A program made the translations under genes and the position numbers. This document shows, one piece after another, positions 9,492-18,244 of a stretch of DNA of 64,000 nt; the stretch's first letter is position 1; each line of letters starts with the position of its first letter. This DNA comes from Ignavibacteriales bacterium (GTDB lineage Bacteria; Bacteroidota; Ignavibacteria; Ignavibacteriales; Ignavibacteriaceae): the NCBI GenBank assembly GCA_016700155.1, contig CP065001.1, forward strand, positions 930,001-994,000, in the 5' to 3' direction. The notes below the pieces were generated by a model. That model saw nothing but the letters and a program-made list of their open reading frames with translations, was not told the origin of the DNA and made no database searches.

Positions 9492-10868
9492 TTAATTAAG
9501 TCCCCATCCTGAAGGAAGTTTTCCATCAACTGTTATATGTTTTGTTGCGTTAACTTCCCAGGGTAATAGATCTGATTCAAATAAATATAGTTCTTTGTTC
9601 CTGAGTTCTGTACCTTCTTTGATTATATGGCATGCATCATAGCAAGGTTTGCCGGCTTCTACCTGAGTTCTCTCAGTAAACCTCAAGATATTATGAGGGG
9701 TTGTGTATTTATAAGTCGGATGTGCATCAAAGTTTGAAAGTACTGGAGTGCCGTAGTTGATCCAGCTATCCGGAGCCATTAAAGATCTTCTTAACAACGC
9801 GAACTCATAATTTCTTACGGCAGGAATCGGGTTCATTCCTATTTTATATCCCTGGTAAGCATGAATTCTTGCACCTTCACCGCCAATGTGACAACTGCCG
9901 CAGTTATTGTATTCCTGTGAATGACATGTGTAGCAACTGAAAGTACTAAGGTGTGCTGTATGAAACTGATTTGATTGTGCTAGCCCTGAATGACATGCCG
10001 GGTTATCACACGTAGGTAGTTCAGGATATTTATAACGCTGGTTATAAATATTTCCATCACCATGAATTTCATGTTTAGAATGACAGCTCATACAAGTAAA
10101 TCCAGCTTGTGTTCTGTGTACATCAGGTACAGTTCCGGATGCGACTCCGAAAAACGCATGTCCTCCTCTTGATGTATGACATGTGGTGCAGTGATCAACC
10201 ATATTCGGAGTTTTTGTAAAGCTGTGTGATTTATATAAACCGCCGCCTCCTGCCGCAGGTCGGTTGATATGGCAATCCCCGCAGGATGCATGACATTTCC
10301 CGCAGTTCTCATCATATCCTTTTTTCATCAGATCAGAAAGTTCATCAAAAGAATTTAATCCTGACCTGCTCACTACCATGTTCTTTTGACCCCAGCCCTG
10401 TTCATGTATACTGTTTTTTGCCCCGTTAACTATATTCGGATGACAACTTCCGCACTTCTCAACTGAGTGATCAGATGGATGTTTTATAAAATCACCTGAG
10501 TGTGCAAGCTTTTTATCGGGTGTATTGTCAACACCGTTGTGACATACTGTGCAATTTAATTTGCCATGTATGTCGCTCTTAAAATCTGCGTAACCTGATC
10601 CTCCCATAAATACTCTGTCATACGGTTCAATGTGAGGAGTTTCTCCGCCGCATCCGCCGCCTGCAACAATTGTATCGGGCGAAGCTATCGATTTGAGAAC
10701 TTCATAATTTGTATGACAGCCTTCGCACGAACTTATATTTGCTTTATCTACGGAAGGGTTTTCTTCATCGATAGGGTCATCGGTTTCACATCCTGTCAGG
10801 ATGAGGATTGAAAATAAAATCGGAAGTATAAAATAAAACCACTTTGTTGAATTCATCAGCATCACCAT
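9492..10868 (-). CDS. Multihaem c-type cytochrome lipoprotein (about 11 haem sites)
   Basis: 458 residues with lipobox LTGC after a single hydrophobic signal. Nine canonical CxxCH motifs are seen (CEGCH, CTVCH, CGSCH, CGKCH, CGDCH, CTTCH, CMSCH, CYTCH, CGSCH), plus a CX4CH (CDNPACH) and a CX3CH (CYDACH) that could also bind haem. Many extra histidines may serve as distal ligands. The protein should sit lipid-anchored in the periplasm or outer membrane and pass electrons, as octahaem-type and DmsE/NrfA-like relatives do; the exact family is unclear. The neighbouring rhodanese gene points to a sulfur compound as donor or acceptor. The start is placed at the first of several nearby ATG codons; 10862 or 10856 would also work. 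Confidence 0.9.
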   Translation of the reverse strand: MVMLMNSTKWFYFILPILFSILILTGCETDDPIDEENPSVDKANISSCEGCHTNYEVLKSIASPDTIVAGGGCGGETPHIEPYDRVFMGGSGYADFKSDIHGKLNCTVCHNGVDNTPDKKLAHSGDFIKHPSDHSVEKCGSCHPNIVNGAKNSIHEQGWGQKNMVVSRSGLNSFDELSDLMKKGYDENCGKCHASCGDCHINRPAAGGGGLYKSHSFTKTPNMVDHCTTCHTSRGGHAFFGVASGTVPDVHRTQAGFTCMSCHSKHEIHGDGNIYNQRYKYPELPTCDNPACHSGLAQSNQFHTAHLSTFSCYTCHSQEYNNCGSCHIGGEGARIHAYQGYKIGMNPIPAVRNYEFALLRRSLMAPDSWINYGTPVLSNFDAHPTYKYTTPHNILRFTERTQVEAGKPCYDACHIIKEGTELRNKELYLFESDLLPWEVNATKHITVDGKLPSGWGLN

Positions 10869-10943
10869 TAAGTTTTTGAAATTTAAACAACATCGTATTA
10901 CTTAATGGGTGAGTTGAGCCAATATTTATGCCGTTAGTAACCT

Positions 10944-10997
10944 TTCCAAAACTTGAAAATATCAACAAAAAAAATTTTCTATTCTCAAGTTTTGGAA
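10944..10997. repeat. 17-bp inverted repeat in cytochrome leader
   Basis: TTCCAAAACTTGA at 10944-10956 is the exact reverse complement of TCAAGTTTTGGAA at 10985-10997. Extending inward gives 17-base arms with one mismatch around a 20-base spacer. It lies between the end of the MarR gene and the start of the cytochrome gene. It has no T-tract after either arm, so it is more likely an operator or regulatory hairpin than a terminator. Confidence 0.6.
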
Positions 10998-11065
10998 TTA
11001 TGTTCTTATAACTGGTAATGTCAAATAATTATCATAGCAACAATTGCCATTACTAAAAAATTGCC

Positions 11066-11521
11066 TTATGACTTTTCAATCCACTTTTCTAAGGCAGAAA
11101 GCAGATGGGTCATAGCTGTGATAAGTGGTTTGTGCTGGGGTTCCTCAATATCCTCAAGAATTTCTTTATGGATATTGATATATGCGTTGTTCAACTGCTG
11201 AACAATAAGCACACCCTGTTTGGAAAGAGAAACACGCATGTTCCGTCTGTCGGTGGGTTCGATTTCTCTAAGGACATAACCTTTAATGACGAGACCATCA
11301 ATAATACGTGTGAGCCGGCTTGGACTTAACTTCATTCTCTCAGCGATCTGTTTGTTGTTCAGTGTTTCCTCGGTGCCGAATAAGCGCAAACATCTGAACT
11401 CTGCCTGAGTGAGACCATATTGTTCGGAGAGCCGAACTTCTTTCTCCTGGCAGTTTGCTAACAGTTTGAAAGTTAAATCTGCTAATTTGAAAGCATTGCT
11501 ATTTATTTGAGTATCAGCCAT
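11066..11521 (-). CDS. MarR-family transcriptional regulator
   Basis: 151 residues from the ATG at 11521, chosen because GGGGAT lies just upstream; an in-frame start at 11554 would add an unlikely 11-residue leader. The winged helix is clear: LTQAEFRCLRLF, NKQIAERMKLSPSRLTRIID (recognition helix) and the wing with EPTDRRNMRVSLSKQG. MarR proteins are dimers that bind palindromes and usually respond to small ligands or redox signals. It is upstream of and co-directional with the cytochrome/rhodanese pair, with a 17-bp inverted repeat between, making those genes its likely target. Confidence 0.9.
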   Translation of the reverse strand: MADTQINSNAFKLADLTFKLLANCQEKEVRLSEQYGLTQAEFRCLRLFGTEETLNNKQIAERMKLSPSRLTRIIDGLVIKGYVLREIEPTDRRNMRVSLSKQGVLIVQQLNNAYINIHKEILEDIEEPQHKPLITAMTHLLSALEKWIEKS

Positions 11522-11600
11522 ACTATCCCCACTAATAATAATTGTTAATAACAAATTACGTTGGAATGGAAATAAAAATCAAGTAACAAATTATTTTTAT

Positions 11601-12233
11601 TTAAAGAGACTCCACAAACACTTTTTCTTCTGATGCCTCTATTTGAATTTTTCCATTTGTCAATTCTTTGACTGACTTAATAATTTGTGCAACGGATTGA
11701 GAGGGAATCAAACATTCATAAGTCACTTCGGTTAAATAGTCCTGCTTGACGATTTTTGCGTTATTGGATTTCAAAAATTTTATCAATTGTGTTTCATGGC
11801 TGAAGTCAAATGATAAAATGAATTTATCGTGAAGATTAAGAGTTAATATCCGGGCTGCCTTCAAAGCTTCATAAGCGGAATCATAGTAAGCTTTGCCCAA
11901 TGGACCAACTCCGAGTTTAGTACCGCCAAAATATCTCACAACAACGACGAGAACGTTATTCAGATCAAAATGTTCAATCGCATTAAAGATCCTTAAACCC
12001 GCAGTATGATGTGGTTCACCATCATCAGCAAACCTGGTTTTACCATTTAAAAGCTTATAAGCATAACAACGGTGATTTGCATCGTAATATTCTTTTTTAA
12101 TTTTTTGTAGAAGCAGTTCTATGTCATTTTCTGTTTCCACTGGATAGACAAGACTTATAAAAAGCGATTTTCTTTCTTTTCGTTCCCTGCATATTAAACC
12201 AGAAATTGTCCGGTATTCAGAAACTGTTTTCAT
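11601..12233 (-). CDS. YigZ / IMPACT family protein
   Basis: 210 residues from ATG 12233 (MKTVSEYRTI); the frame stays open to 12269. The N-terminal UPF0029/IMPACT domain has the signature KTRFADDGEPHHTAG and VVRYFGGTKLGVGPL, followed by a small C-terminal DUF1949-type domain. Bacterial members are around 200 residues and their role is unsettled; the eukaryotic homologue binds GCN1 and affects translation control. It is divergent from uvrA, 110 bases apart. Confidence 0.9.
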   Translation of the reverse strand: MKTVSEYRTISGLICRERKERKSLFISLVYPVETENDIELLLQKIKKEYYDANHRCYAYKLLNGKTRFADDGEPHHTAGLRIFNAIEHFDLNNVLVVVVRYFGGTKLGVGPLGKAYYDSAYEALKAARILTLNLHDKFILSFDFSHETQLIKFLKSNNAKIVKQDYLTEVTYECLIPSQSVAQIIKSVKELTNGKIQIEASEEKVFVESL

Positions 12234-12342
12234 AGCTGTAAAAATCAATAATAAAGTGAACAAGTGCATGTTAATTTTAATTGATTATCACGCACTCTAT
12301 AACTAATATAAACATTTAAATTTTCAATTTTGATGTAACCCA

Positions 12343-15162
12343 TTGGAAAAAGAATCAATAATTATTAAAGGTGCGCGCGAGCACAACCTTAAGAATATCG
12401 ATGTTGAAATTCCCCGTGATTCTCTCACCGTAATCACCGGACTTTCAGGCTCAGGAAAATCTTCACTTGCATTCGATACAATTTATGCGGAAGGGCAGCG
12501 TCGCTATATTGAATCACTTTCCGCATACGCCCGGCAATTTCTTGATATGCTTGAAAAACCGGATGTCGATTTAATTGAAGGACTAAGTCCTGCAATTTCA
12601 ATTGAACAAAAATTCACAGCCGGAAATCCGCGTTCAACAGTCGGTACAGTAACTGAAATTTATGATTATATCAGGCTCCTGTTTGCAAGACTTGGAACAC
12701 CGTATTGTTACAACTGCGGAAAACCGGTTACACGTCAAACTACCGCACAAATAATTGATTCAGTTCTAACCGTTCTTGATAATCAGAAAATAAATATTCT
12801 TGCCCCCGTTGTGCGGGGAAGAAAAGGACACTACCGGGAATTATTCGAGGAAATAGTTAATGATGGTTTTTTAAGAGTCAGGGTTGATGAAGAGTACCAT
12901 GAGATCTCAAAGAATTTCCAGGTTGATAGATACAAAGTTCATAATATTGAAATTTCAGTTGACAGGATAACTGTCTCTGAAAAGAACAGGCAGCGGTTAA
13001 CTGAATCAATCGATGTAGCGCTGAATTACGGCAACGGAATGCTGATTGTCAACGATGGAAAAAAAGATCATGTATACAGCAGACATCTGGCGTGTCTTGA
13101 CTGTGGGATAAGTTACAATGAACTGGCACCGAATTCATTTTCGTTTAATTCACCTTACGGTTCTTGTCCCGATTGTGAAGGGCTCGGTGAAATCAAAGAA
13201 CTTGACATAAGACTTATAATTCCTGATTGGGATAAAAGTATTAATGAAGAAGGGTTAGCGGCACTTGGTAAACCCCGATCAATATGGTTCTTCAATCAAC
13301 TTAAAGCTGTTGCTGATAAATACGATTTTACTTTCGATACCAGGCTGAAGGACTTAACTGAAGATCAGAAAGATGTTTTAATAAATGGCACTAAGGATAA
13401 AATTGCTTTCTCTTATACTTACGGTAACAGCAAACCAGTAACATATATGCACAGGTTTTCTGGGTTATTCAGTTATCTGAAAAATTATTACAACACAACT
13501 TCTTCTAATCAGGTGAGGGAATGGGTTGAAGCTTATATGAATAGTATCTCCTGTAAAACCTGTAACGGGGGAAGACTAAAAAAAGAATCACTTGCAGTTA
13601 AATTTAACGGACTGAATATCAGCGATGTAACTTCACTCTCAATTACCAAAGCGTTCAATTTTTTTAATGAAGCAAAACTTTCCAAACGTGAATCTATAGT
13701 TGCAAAACCTATCCTTAAGGAAATAACGGAAAGATTAAATTTTCTACTCAATGTTGGGCTTGATTATTTAACACTTAACCGGTCAGCCAGAACATTATCC
13801 GGCGGTGAATCCCAGAGAATACGATTAGCAACACAGATCGGAACTCAGCTTGCAGGTGTACTTTATGTCCTTGATGAACCAAGTATCGGGCTTCATCAAA
13901 GTGATAATGTTAAACTGCTTAACTCATTAAAGAATCTAAGAGACCTTGGCAATACTGTTATAGTCGTTGAACATGACAGGGAAACAATTGAAAGTTCCGA
14001 CTACATCGTGGATCTTGGTCCTGGGGCGGGAGAGAACGGCGGCAAAGTTTGTCTTGAAGGCGATACTAAAAAATTACTTGAATCTGAAAACGGATATGAT
14101 TCGATCACTCTATCATATTTAAAACATAAAGGGAAGATCAATGTTCCGGAAAAGCGACGTGATGGAAATGGATCTTTCATAAGTCTGATCGGGGCATCAG
14201 GTAATAATCTTAAAAATGTCGAACTGAAAATTCCTCTCGGTACATTTACATTAGTCACAGGTGTAAGCGGTTCGGGTAAGTCTTCGCTTATCAATGAAAC
14301 GCTTGTAAAAATCCTGATGAATAAATTTTATAAATCCAAATCAGTGCCTCTTCCATATAAAGAAATTCACGGGCTTGAGAATATTGATAAGGTCATTGAG
14401 ATAGATCAGTCACCCATTGGAAGAACGCCAAGATCTAACCCTGCAACTTACACAGGTTTGTTTACCTTCATTCGTGATCTTTATGCACAGTTGCCCGAAT
14501 CAAAAATGAGAGGTTATTCAACAGGAAGATTCAGTTTTAATGTTTCGGGAGGAAGGTGTGAAGAATGCGGCGGAGATGGACTTAAAAAAATAGAAATGAA
14601 TTTTCTTCCGGATGTTTATGTGCTTTGCGATGTCTGTCATGGAAAAAGATACAACCAGGAAACTCTTGAAGTTTTATTCAAAACAAAATCGATCTCAGAT
14701 ATACTTGAAATGAGAATTTCAGAAGCGCTGGAATTTTTTGATGATCTTCCAAGGATCAAAAGAAAATTAAAAGCAATTAATGATGTGGGTCTTGGCTACA
14801 TAAAATTAGGGCAGCAGGCTACGACACTTTCAGGAGGAGAAGCGCAGAGAGTTAAACTGGCAACAGAACTCAGCAAGGTCAGCACCGGAAAAACACTATA
14901 CATTCTTGATGAACCAACCACAGGCTTGCATTTTGAAGATGTGAACATTCTGCTTAAAGTTTTAAATAAACTTGTTGATAAGGGAAACACTGTTGTGGTT
15001 ATCGAACACAACCTGGATGTAATAAAAACTGCTGATTGGATAATTGATCTTGGTCCGGGAGGCGGGGAGAACGGCGGTAAAATAATCGCTGAAGGTCCTC
15101 CTGAACATATCATTAAAAGCAAAAAGAGTCTGACGGGAAAATTTCTTAAAGAAGAGTTGTAG
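12343..15162 (+). CDS. uvrA: Excinuclease ABC subunit A
   Basis: 939 residues, typical UvrA length. Starts at TTG 12343 (MEKESIIIKGAREHNLKNI). Two ABC modules are present: Walker A GLSGSGKSS and GVSGSGKSS, signatures LSGGESQRI and LSGGEAQRV, Walker B VLDEPS and ILDEPT. Zinc-binding cysteine pairs CLDC/CPDC and CEEC/CDVC are intact. UvrA dimers scan DNA for bulky lesions and load UvrB in nucleotide excision repair. It is monocistronic here, with uvrB not in the window, and converges with the TSUP transporter gene 8 bases away. Confidence 0.98.
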   Translation: MEKESIIIKGAREHNLKNIDVEIPRDSLTVITGLSGSGKSSLAFDTIYAEGQRRYIESLSAYARQFLDMLEKPDVDLIEGLSPAISIEQKFTAGNPRSTVGTVTEIYDYIRLLFARLGTPYCYNCGKPVTRQTTAQIIDSVLTVLDNQKINILAPVVRGRKGHYRELFEEIVNDGFLRVRVDEEYHEISKNFQVDRYKVHNIEISVDRITVSEKNRQRLTESIDVALNYGNGMLIVNDGKKDHVYSRHLACLDCGISYNELAPNSFSFNSPYGSCPDCEGLGEIKELDIRLIIPDWDKSINEEGLAALGKPRSIWFFNQLKAVADKYDFTFDTRLKDLTEDQKDVLINGTKDKIAFSYTYGNSKPVTYMHRFSGLFSYLKNYYNTTSSNQVREWVEAYMNSISCKTCNGGRLKKESLAVKFNGLNISDVTSLSITKAFNFFNEAKLSKRESIVAKPILKEITERLNFLLNVGLDYLTLNRSARTLSGGESQRIRLATQIGTQLAGVLYVLDEPSIGLHQSDNVKLLNSLKNLRDLGNTVIVVEHDRETIESSDYIVDLGPGAGENGGKVCLEGDTKKLLESENGYDSITLSYLKHKGKINVPEKRRDGNGSFISLIGASGNNLKNVELKIPLGTFTLVTGVSGSGKSSLINETLVKILMNKFYKSKSVPLPYKEIHGLENIDKVIEIDQSPIGRTPRSNPATYTGLFTFIRDLYAQLPESKMRGYSTGRFSFNVSGGRCEECGGDGLKKIEMNFLPDVYVLCDVCHGKRYNQETLEVLFKTKSISDILEMRISEALEFFDDLPRIKRKLKAINDVGLGYIKLGQQATTLSGGEAQRVKLATELSKVSTGKTLYILDEPTTGLHFEDVNILLKVLNKLVDKGNTVVVIEHNLDVIKTADWIIDLGPGGGENGGKIIAEGPPEHIIKSKKSLTGKFLKEEL

Positions 15163-15170
15163 CAGCTACA

Positions 15171-15920
15171 CTAAAAAATTCCAAATAACTTTAGAGCCAT
15201 AATCAGCATAGCGGCGGCTAATACCACTTTAATAATTCCTTCTCCTTTTTTTACGGATATTTTTGCTGACCACCATCCACCGAAAGCATTGCCGGCTGCG
15301 AGGCTGAGACCGAGACTCCAGTTAACATTGTTAGTTATTATGAACACAAGTAAAGCAGGTACTGTGTTTAATAATACAATAAAAACTTTGTGCATATTAA
15401 CGTAGACCAGTTTTAGTTTTAACAGTGAATGCAGTGCAGCCATTAATAAAAAACCGATTCCTACCTGGATGAACCCGCCATAAAATCCGATGAAGAACAT
15501 TGAAAGATATGCGGGAATAGTGATCTGAAGATTTTTGTGATCACTGTACTCTACTTTTTTCCTTGGAATAATCATTGTAAAAATAATTGCGATAATTATT
15601 CCGCCTAATATTTTTTGAAAAAGTTCATCACCGATTGTTGTTGCAATAATAGCCCCGGCAACTGCACCAGGCAGAGTAAGCAAACCTAATTTTATGCTTG
15701 TATTAAACTGCTGATAGTTTTCTTTTTTAAAAGCGTAAACAGCGGAGACATTTTGAAATAACACACCGACACGGTTTGTTCCGTTTGCTGCTGCAGAATC
15801 AAGCCCAAGAAATATTAATACCGGAAGAGTTATTGATGAGCCGCCTCCAGCCATTACATTTATAAAACCGGCAGCACTTCCGGCAGCAAAAAGTATCAGG
15901 ATAGAATAGATATCTGGCAA
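15171..15920 (-). CDS. TSUP family (TauE/SafE) membrane transporter
   Basis: 249 residues, about eight membrane segments arranged as two repeats. The family-typical N-terminal GSAAGFINVMAGGGSS and the central FIGFYGGFIQVGIGF halves are both visible. TSUP proteins export sulfite, sulfoacetate or related organosulfur anions, or act as general anion permeases. Substrate is not determinable; the sulfur theme of the cytochrome-rhodanese pair 5 kb away is suggestive only. It converges with uvrA. Confidence 0.9.
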   Translation of the reverse strand: MPDIYSILILFAAGSAAGFINVMAGGGSSITLPVLIFLGLDSAAANGTNRVGVLFQNVSAVYAFKKENYQQFNTSIKLGLLTLPGAVAGAIIATTIGDELFQKILGGIIIAIIFTMIIPRKKVEYSDHKNLQITIPAYLSMFFIGFYGGFIQVGIGFLLMAALHSLLKLKLVYVNMHKVFIVLLNTVPALLVFIITNNVNWSLGLSLAAGNAFGGWWSAKISVKKGEGIIKVVLAAAMLIMALKLFGIF

Positions 15921-16040
15921 AGAAAATCCTTATTCGTTGAGGTAAATTTAATTATATGTTTGCTGGGAAAAAATTAATGAAAACTAAAAATTATTATATT
16001 GCTGTTGTCTAATTGATAAATCAATTAAAATAGGTGTGAA

Positions 16041-16559
16041 ATGGAAAATGTCTCCTTAGGTATAAAAAAAATTTTAACAACCAGAGCTATTGTATTTGAT
16101 GTGCTGGCTCTTGCTTTTATTTACTTCACTCCGGCGCTTTCACACCTTGTAAATTTTCCGATTTATTTGCTGGAACCGATGCGAATAATGGTGATTTTAT
16201 CTTTAGCCCACACAGACAAAAAAAATGTTTTCCTGATTGCGGTAACGTTACCGATCTTTTCTTTTATCATTTCCTCACATCCTTCTATAATCAAATCGAC
16301 ACTTATCCTGTGTGAACTTTCTTTGAATGTCTGGTTATTCTATTATCTCAGCAGGAAATTTAAAAACATTTTTATCACTGCTTTTTCAAGTATTCTTCTG
16401 AGTAAAGTATTTTATTACACTTCAAAAGCCCTTCTGATTTATTTCACAATCCTGACCGGAGAATTAGTTTCCACACCTATATACATTCAACTCGTCATGA
16501 GTTTGGTATTTAGTTTTTATTTGTGGTTTGCCTTAAAAGGTTCTGAATTAAACGGTTGA
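16041..16559 (+). CDS. Hypothetical integral membrane protein
   Basis: 172 residues with about five hydrophobic segments and short charged loops (DKKN, RKFKN). The GGTGTG bases just upstream of the ATG are a weak ribosome site. The compact all-membrane layout is like substrate-binding subunits of ECF transporters or small rhomboid-size proteins, but I see no motif that fixes the family. It is followed by a hairpin and a converging gene. Confidence 0.75.
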   Translation: MENVSLGIKKILTTRAIVFDVLALAFIYFTPALSHLVNFPIYLLEPMRIMVILSLAHTDKKNVFLIAVTLPIFSFIISSHPSIIKSTLILCELSLNVWLFYYLSRKFKNIFITAFSSILLSKVFYYTSKALLIYFTILTGELVSTPIYIQLVMSLVFSFYLWFALKGSELNG

Positions 16560-16631
16560 ATAAAATCAGAAAAAGTAATCTTATTACAAGGTTATAGTCT
16601 TCGTTTAAAATTTAATGGTAAATCACTTACT

Positions 16632-16673
16632 ACTTACATCCAGGCTTATATCCGTAGAATGCTGGATGTAAGT
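16632..16673. repeat. Intergenic hairpin between converging genes
   Basis: ACTTACATCCAG at 16632-16643 and CTGGATGTAAGT at 16662-16673 pair perfectly across an 18-base loop; a TACT/AGTA extension continues the stem past a one-base bulge. It lies between converging genes and may act as a bidirectional terminator, although no T-tract follows. Confidence 0.55.
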
Positions 16674-16706
16674 GAGTAGGAAACTAATAGAATAGTTCGA
16701 TTATGT

Positions 16707-17003
16707 TCAGGCTGTTTCTTCCTCTAACCTGAACCCGGCAACAAATTCAAAATGCGCATCATATGGCTCAAAAGTATGAGTGATTCTGTAATGCGCAAAT
16801 AATGATTCAACGTTTAACGGAAAGTGCGGCGGCATACATAAATAAAAGTAGATGTGTGTGTCACCCTTTTCTTTAATACTGTAGAGTGACATTCCCTGCG
16901 GACGGTTGATCCTATCAAAAAACAAACTGAATTCTTTAACAAACGCTTTATCTTTACCTTTGTTTACTTCCGTCTGGGTAAAGATAATCTTATACCATAT
17001 CAT
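16707..17003 (-). CDS. Hypothetical small protein
   Basis: 98 residues, starts MIWYKIIFTQTEV, with no signal peptide or membrane span. GGGGAGATACG precedes the ATG, a plausible ribosome site. The alternating pattern (YFYLCMPP, FEFVAGFRLEEE) suggests a small alpha/beta fold such as a ferredoxin-like barrel. I do not recognise the family. It stands alone between converging and diverging neighbours. Confidence 0.75.
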   Translation of the reverse strand: MIWYKIIFTQTEVNKGKDKAFVKEFSLFFDRINRPQGMSLYSIKEKGDTHIYFYLCMPPHFPLNVESLFAHYRITHTFEPYDAHFEFVAGFRLEEETA

Positions 17004-17209
17004 CGTATCTCCCCTGAAAATTTACTACACAAAATTACGGAAAATTTTCATTTATGAAAACAAATGCTGAAAAATTACACGAAGTTTTCAATCATAAATT
17101 TGTTTTGGTAACCATTTTGTTCACCTATGCCGATCATCAAATATTACAATGAGTTAAACAAAAATGTTTTTTATATTTAACGGGATTTTGAAACAAATTT
17201 ATAATTGTT

Positions 17210-17865
17210 GTGGATCAAAACATTAACCAAACCAGAAAATATACCGGAAAATTATTCCTGCCTTTACTTTTTCCGCTGATTATCTGGTTTATCTATTTCG
17301 GTTCCGAATTTTTGCAGTTGTCCCTAAGCAGTTATGGAGTTTATCCTAGACATTTTTCAGGGATTTTAGGAATTATAACTTCTCCGCTTATTCACGGGGA
17401 TTTTTCACATTTGTTCTCAAATACAATTCCACTAGCAATACTCGGTACAGGTATATTTTATTTCTATCCTAACGCGGCGGTAAAGGCGTTGGGAATAATT
17501 TATTTATTAAGTAATACTTTGGTCTGGTTGTTTGCTCGTGAAGTTTTTCACATAGGCGCCAGCGGAATTGTTTACGGTTTTGTTTTTCTTTCTTTTTTTT
17601 CAGCGGGGTTTTTCGAAGAGATAATAAATCGATAGCGCTTGCATTATTGGTAACGATACTTTATGGAAGCCTTGTTTGGGGTTTATTTCCGGGCTCGCAA
17701 GGAATTTCATGGGAATCACATTTGTTTGGTGCTGTATCAGGAGTTATCGCAGCTTTCACACTGAGAAAAACTGATCCGACTCAGAAATATGATTGGGAGG
17801 ATGAAGAACTTACTGAAGATGAAAAACCTGAAATTTCCTATGACAAAGAATTAAATAATTTTTAA
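17210..17865 (+). pseudogene. Rhomboid-family intramembrane serine protease, frameshifted
   Basis: Two adjacent frames together make one rhomboid protein. The first (17210-17635, starting GTG) has the membrane segments and the catalytic GASG (Ser); the second, one frame back and open from before 17593 to 17865, supplies FRRDNKSIALALL, the later segments and the catalytic His in SWESHLFGA. A switch in the run of eight T at 17593-17600 would restore continuous reading: one extra T, or -1 slippage. Rhomboids cleave membrane proteins. Either the gene is newly inactivated, there is a homopolymer sequencing error, or the product depends on slippage. The acidic tail after the last span is intact. 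Confidence 0.8.
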
Positions 17866-17889
17866 CCAAATATTTTTCAAAACACAATC

Positions 17890-18243
17890 ATGAAAAAAAG
17901 TACATCAGAAACGCGCAAATATAGAACTGAAATGAATGATAAAATTCTGAACTCAGGGTTCAGGGATTTCAATAAATTTTTTGCTCTGGATAACAAAGCT
18001 TACATTAACGGAGCACTCAACGCAAAAACAAAAGAGCTTATGGGTTTAGCGTCTTCTATGGTGCTGAGATGTAACGACTGTATTTTTTATCATGTTGACA
18101 GATCAATACAGGAAGGAGCCAGCAGGGAAGAGTTGATGGAGACTTTCAATGTTGCATTGATTGTCGGTGGATCAATTGTTATTCCGCATCTCAGGTATGC
18201 TTTTGAAGTTATGGATGAAATTTTAGCTGAGTCAAATACCTAA
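17890..18243 (+). CDS. Carboxymuconolactone decarboxylase / AhpD-like protein
   Basis: 117 residues. The alpha-helical CMD fold motif is visible: KELMGLASSMVLRCNDCIFYHVDRS contains the CxxC and a following His used as the redox centre in AhpD-type peroxidase partners. After it come GASREELMETFNVALIVGG and a C-terminal helix. A role in peroxide reduction or thiol redox relay is plausible. It lies two bases before the amidohydrolase start, so the two are co-translated. Confidence 0.88.
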   Translation: MKKSTSETRKYRTEMNDKILNSGFRDFNKFFALDNKAYINGALNAKTKELMGLASSMVLRCNDCIFYHVDRSIQEGASREELMETFNVALIVGGSIVIPHLRYAFEVMDEILAESNT

Positions 18244-18244
18244 G

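Noticed and set aside
16041..16559. ECF transporter substrate-binding subunit
   Set aside because: Size and membrane content fit, but no family motif or neighbouring ECF ATPase was seen, so it is left as hypothetical.
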